Shown here one piece after another: positions 16,247 through 17,772 of a stretch of DNA of 17,772 nucleotides. Source of the stretch: JBBDIX01 sp040880235. GTDB taxonomy: Bacteria; Actinomycetota; Nitriliruptoria; Nitriliruptorales; Nitriliruptoraceae. The notes beneath the pieces are model-generated. The model saw nothing but the letters and a program-made list of their open reading frames with translations, was not told the origin of the DNA and searched no databases. How positions within the stretch are numbered: position 1 is the stretch's first letter; each line of letters begins with the position of its first letter. The position numbers were made by a program, and so were the translations under genes. The stretch lies in the NCBI GenBank assembly GCA_040880235.1, contig JBBDIX010000060.1:1-17772 (forward strand), written 5' to 3'.

Positions 16247-17125
16247 TCAGCCGAGCGGGACGCCGTTGGCGGTGATCTGGAACTCGCATCCCAGGGTGCG
16301 CGCGGCGCGGCGGCACATCATCATGCGATCCAGGAAGATCTCGAAGTACTCGATGACCGTCGAGCGGTCCGTGTCGAGCGCCAGCTCGAGGGTGATCGTG
16401 CCGGCATCGGCGTCGACCCGGAGGAACGAACTGGTCACGGCGTCGTTCACCCGGTCGTGGATGTCGGCAGCCGTGTCCGCGTTGCGGCGGACCCGCGACC
16501 GGTGCACGTCGGCCTTGTCCGCGAGGATGACCGCCGCACCGACCGGGCCGATCGACGATCCGTACTTCTCCTCGTGGTTCCCGATCGCGGACAGCACCAG
16601 GCCGATCCGGTACGGGTCGACCTCCAGGCGGCGCAGGGCGTCGTAGGCGATCCACGCCCCCGACAGACCATGGTTGGCACGCGTGACCACGTTGCCCACG
16701 TCGTGGAGATAGCCCGCGATCGCGGCCAGTTCGCACAGTTCGCGGTCCGCACCGAGGTGGTGGAGCACGTTGTGCGCGATGCGACCCACGAGGTTCGCGT
16801 GGCGGAATCCGTGTTCGGTGAAGCCGAGGGCTTCGAGGAACTGATCGGACAGCTTGATGAAGGCGCTGACGACCTCGTCCTGTTGCAGGCGGGTCAACAC
16901 CCCGACCTTCGACCCGGTCAGGCGCTCCGCGTCGATGGCGACCTCGGCCGCCTCACGGACCGCGTCGGAGGCACCCACGCCGCGCAGCAGCGCGGCCTCG
17001 GCCGACCCGTGGATCGCGTGTGCCGGATCCGTCAGCGCGGAGGACGCAGAACGGTCGGCCGACACGTCGACCTCCCCCGACGTCGCTGCATCGGGGTCGA
17101 ACGGCTCGCCGGACCTGCGGCTCAC
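16247..17125 (-). CDS. HD-domain metal-dependent phosphohydrolase in the sec operon
   Basis: The 292-residue protein is soluble, with no membrane segment. The HD metal site is complete: His109 in TEHGFRHANLV, His141-Asp142 in AGYLHDVGNVV, His152 in NHGLSG, His184 in IGNHEEKYG, and aspartates in ILADKADVHRSR (200-211). A conserved-looking C-terminal part follows (FLRVDADAGTITLEL, EYFEIFLDRMMMCRRAA). Residues 1-75 look disordered. I recall similar HD proteins, of unknown function, from Clostridia and some other bacteria. HD enzymes act on nucleotides or phosphoesters; the substrate here is unknown. GTG 17125 overlaps the yajC stop as GTGA with GAGG just upstream, and secD follows 18 nt after, so it is very probably co-translated with the translocon genes. 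Confidence 0.92.
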   Translation of the reverse strand: MSRRSGEPFDPDAATSGEVDVSADRSASSALTDPAHAIHGSAEAALLRGVGASDAVREAAEVAIDAERLTGSKVGVLTRLQQDEVVSAFIKLSDQFLEALGFTEHGFRHANLVGRIAHNVLHHLGADRELCELAAIAGYLHDVGNVVTRANHGLSGAWIAYDALRRLEVDPYRIGLVLSAIGNHEEKYGSSIGPVGAAVILADKADVHRSRVRRNADTAADIHDRVNDAVTSSFLRVDADAGTITLELALDTDRSTVIEYFEIFLDRMMMCRRAARTLGCEFQITANGVPLG

Positions 17126-17388
17126 TCGCCCTCGTCGTCGCGGACGACGCGCGCCACAGAGGAACGCTGGAAGCGCACGACGACGTCGCTGTCGCCGGTC
17201 ACCTGCAGGTCCATGGTGTCATCGTCGAGGTCGATCACCCGGCCGTGGATCCCTCCGATCGTCACGACGTCGTCACCGCGCTGGAGGTTGGACACCAGGC
17301 CGCGATGTTCCTTCTGCCGGCGCTGCTGCGGACGGATGAGCAGCATGTACAGCACGCCGAGAAACAGGATCGGAAGCAGCAGTTCCAC
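17122..17388 (-). CDS. yajC: Preprotein translocase accessory subunit YajC
   Basis: YajC is a small membrane partner of SecDF. The 88-residue product begins directly with a membrane helix (2-18), then the family hallmark LIRPQQRRQKEH (17-28), LQRGDDVVTIGGIHGRVIDL (35-54), and an acidic end. Length and motif order are normal. GTG 17388 has GGAGGA 4 nt upstream, the clearest ribosome site in the window, which fits the first gene of a translationally coupled group. It overlaps the following HD-domain gene by 4 nt. Confidence 0.97.
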   Translation of the reverse strand: MELLLPILFLGVLYMLLIRPQQRRQKEHRGLVSNLQRGDDVVTIGGIHGRVIDLDDDTMDLQVTGDSDVVVRFQRSSVARVVRDDEGE

Positions 17389-17479
17389 GGATTCCTCCGG
17401 TGGCGAGGGTCGATGGAGGCGCCGGGGTCACCGCGACGGTGGCGGTGGGCACGACGCCCGTTCGGGCCATTCTAGTGAC
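17389..17479 (-). promoter_or_regulatory. Gap before yajC with a possible -10 element and two small inverted repeats
   Basis: This 91-nt gap may hold the promoter of the yajC-secDF genes. On the minus strand it contains TAGAAT (17469-17474), five of six matches to TATAAT, about 80 nt before the yajC start. I see no convincing -35 sequence at 16-18 nt spacing. Just downstream are the inverted repeats GCCCG-AA-CGGGC (17456-17467) and CACCG-TCG-CGGTG (17429-17441); the first could also be part of a weak terminator for the preceding gene. CTAG occurs twice in twelve bases next to the -10 candidate. Transcription start mapping would decide. Confidence 0.3.
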
Positions 17480-17772
17480 CTAGCGGTCGGGTCGTGGGTC
17501 ACGCAGTCGCTGGACCCACTCCCCCGCGTCCTCTCCCCGCGCCCACGCGGTGAGTCGGGCAATGGCATCTCCCTGACGCTGGGTCGTGATCAGCAGGACG
17601 TCACCAGGTTCGATCAGCGTGTCGCCCTTCGCGATGAGGACCCGGTGGTCGCGCACGATCGCCGCGACCAGCGCATCCTCGAGGGGCGGCAGGTCGCGCA
17701 GCCGTCGACCCGCGATGTCGAGCTGGTCATCCACGAACAGTTCGACGAGGTCGATGTCGATGCCGTCCAGCG
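17480..17772 (-). CDS. TrkA-C (RCK_C) domain ion-transport regulator or antiporter, C-terminal part
   Basis: The last 96 residues of a longer protein are visible; the frame stays open to the right window edge. The sequence is a TrkA-C domain: VELFVDDQLDIAGRRLRDLP, then LVAAIVRDHRVLIAKGDTLIEPGDVLLI, the pattern that binds regulatory ligands in potassium transport proteins. About 25 residues follow and end in RLRDPRPDR before a TAG stop. It could be a soluble TrkA subunit or the tail of a cation/proton antiporter; the missing N-terminal part would tell. In many actinobacteria ruvB stands just before yajC, so this neighbour is unusual. A GTG at 17734 is internal to the domain and unlikely to be a true start. 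Confidence 0.8.
   Translation of the reverse strand, partial: LDGIDIDLVELFVDDQLDIAGRRLRDLPPLEDALVAAIVRDHRVLIAKGDTLIEPGDVLLITTQRQGDAIARLTAWARGEDAGEWVQRLRDPRPDR

Noticed and set aside
17273..17470. 65-codon minus-strand frame starting just after the TAGAAT hexamer
   Set aside because: It overlaps yajC out of frame, has no ribosome site, and reads as low-complexity Ala/Pro/Arg sequence.

Overview
This window is a dense, one-directional run of housekeeping genes from a high-GC bacterium (around 70% GC by eye). Seventeen protein genes, two of them cut by the window edges, are all on the minus strand, so transcription runs from high to low coordinates. The gene order (yajC-secD-secF-apt-rel, a metallo-beta-lactamase gene, hisS-aspS-rarA, two small membrane-protein genes, alaS-ruvX-mltG-aroE) is a compacted version of the order I know from Actinomycetota such as Mycobacterium and Streptomyces. 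The likely source is therefore an actinobacterium, perhaps from a deep-branching class. I cannot place it more precisely.

Right-hand block (17772 to about 10670). The tail of a TrkA-C (RCK_C) ion-transport regulator is followed, after a 91-nt gap, by yajC, an HD-domain hydrolase, secD and secF, then apt and the bifunctional (p)ppGpp enzyme Rel. yajC, the HD gene, secD and secF are joined by 4-nt overlaps or an 18-nt gap. YajC and SecDF help the Sec translocon. Apt salvages adenine and Rel makes and degrades the stringent alarmone. An 11-bp-stem hairpin begins inside the rel stop codon and may end or attenuate this transcript.

Left-hand block (10571 to 1). A glyoxalase II-like hydrolase is followed by hisS, aspS, rarA, a DUF948 protein, a small membrane protein resembling DUF6167, alaS, ruvX, mltG and the start of aroE. 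Here three aminoacyl-tRNA synthetases sit with replication repair (RarA), 16S rRNA maturation (RuvX), peptidoglycan chain termination (MltG) and the shikimate pathway (AroE).

Most starts are GTG and many genes overlap by a GTGA, ATGA or TGATG junction, which suggests translational coupling. The longest non-coding gap is 130 nt. I found no tRNA, rRNA, CRISPR array, insertion sequence or phage gene, and no plus-strand gene. The points most worth a second look are the HD hydrolase embedded in the sec operon, a HisRS of the eukaryote/archaea-like type in the actinobacterial hisS position, sequence markers of a non-discriminating AspRS, and the hairpin at the end of rel.
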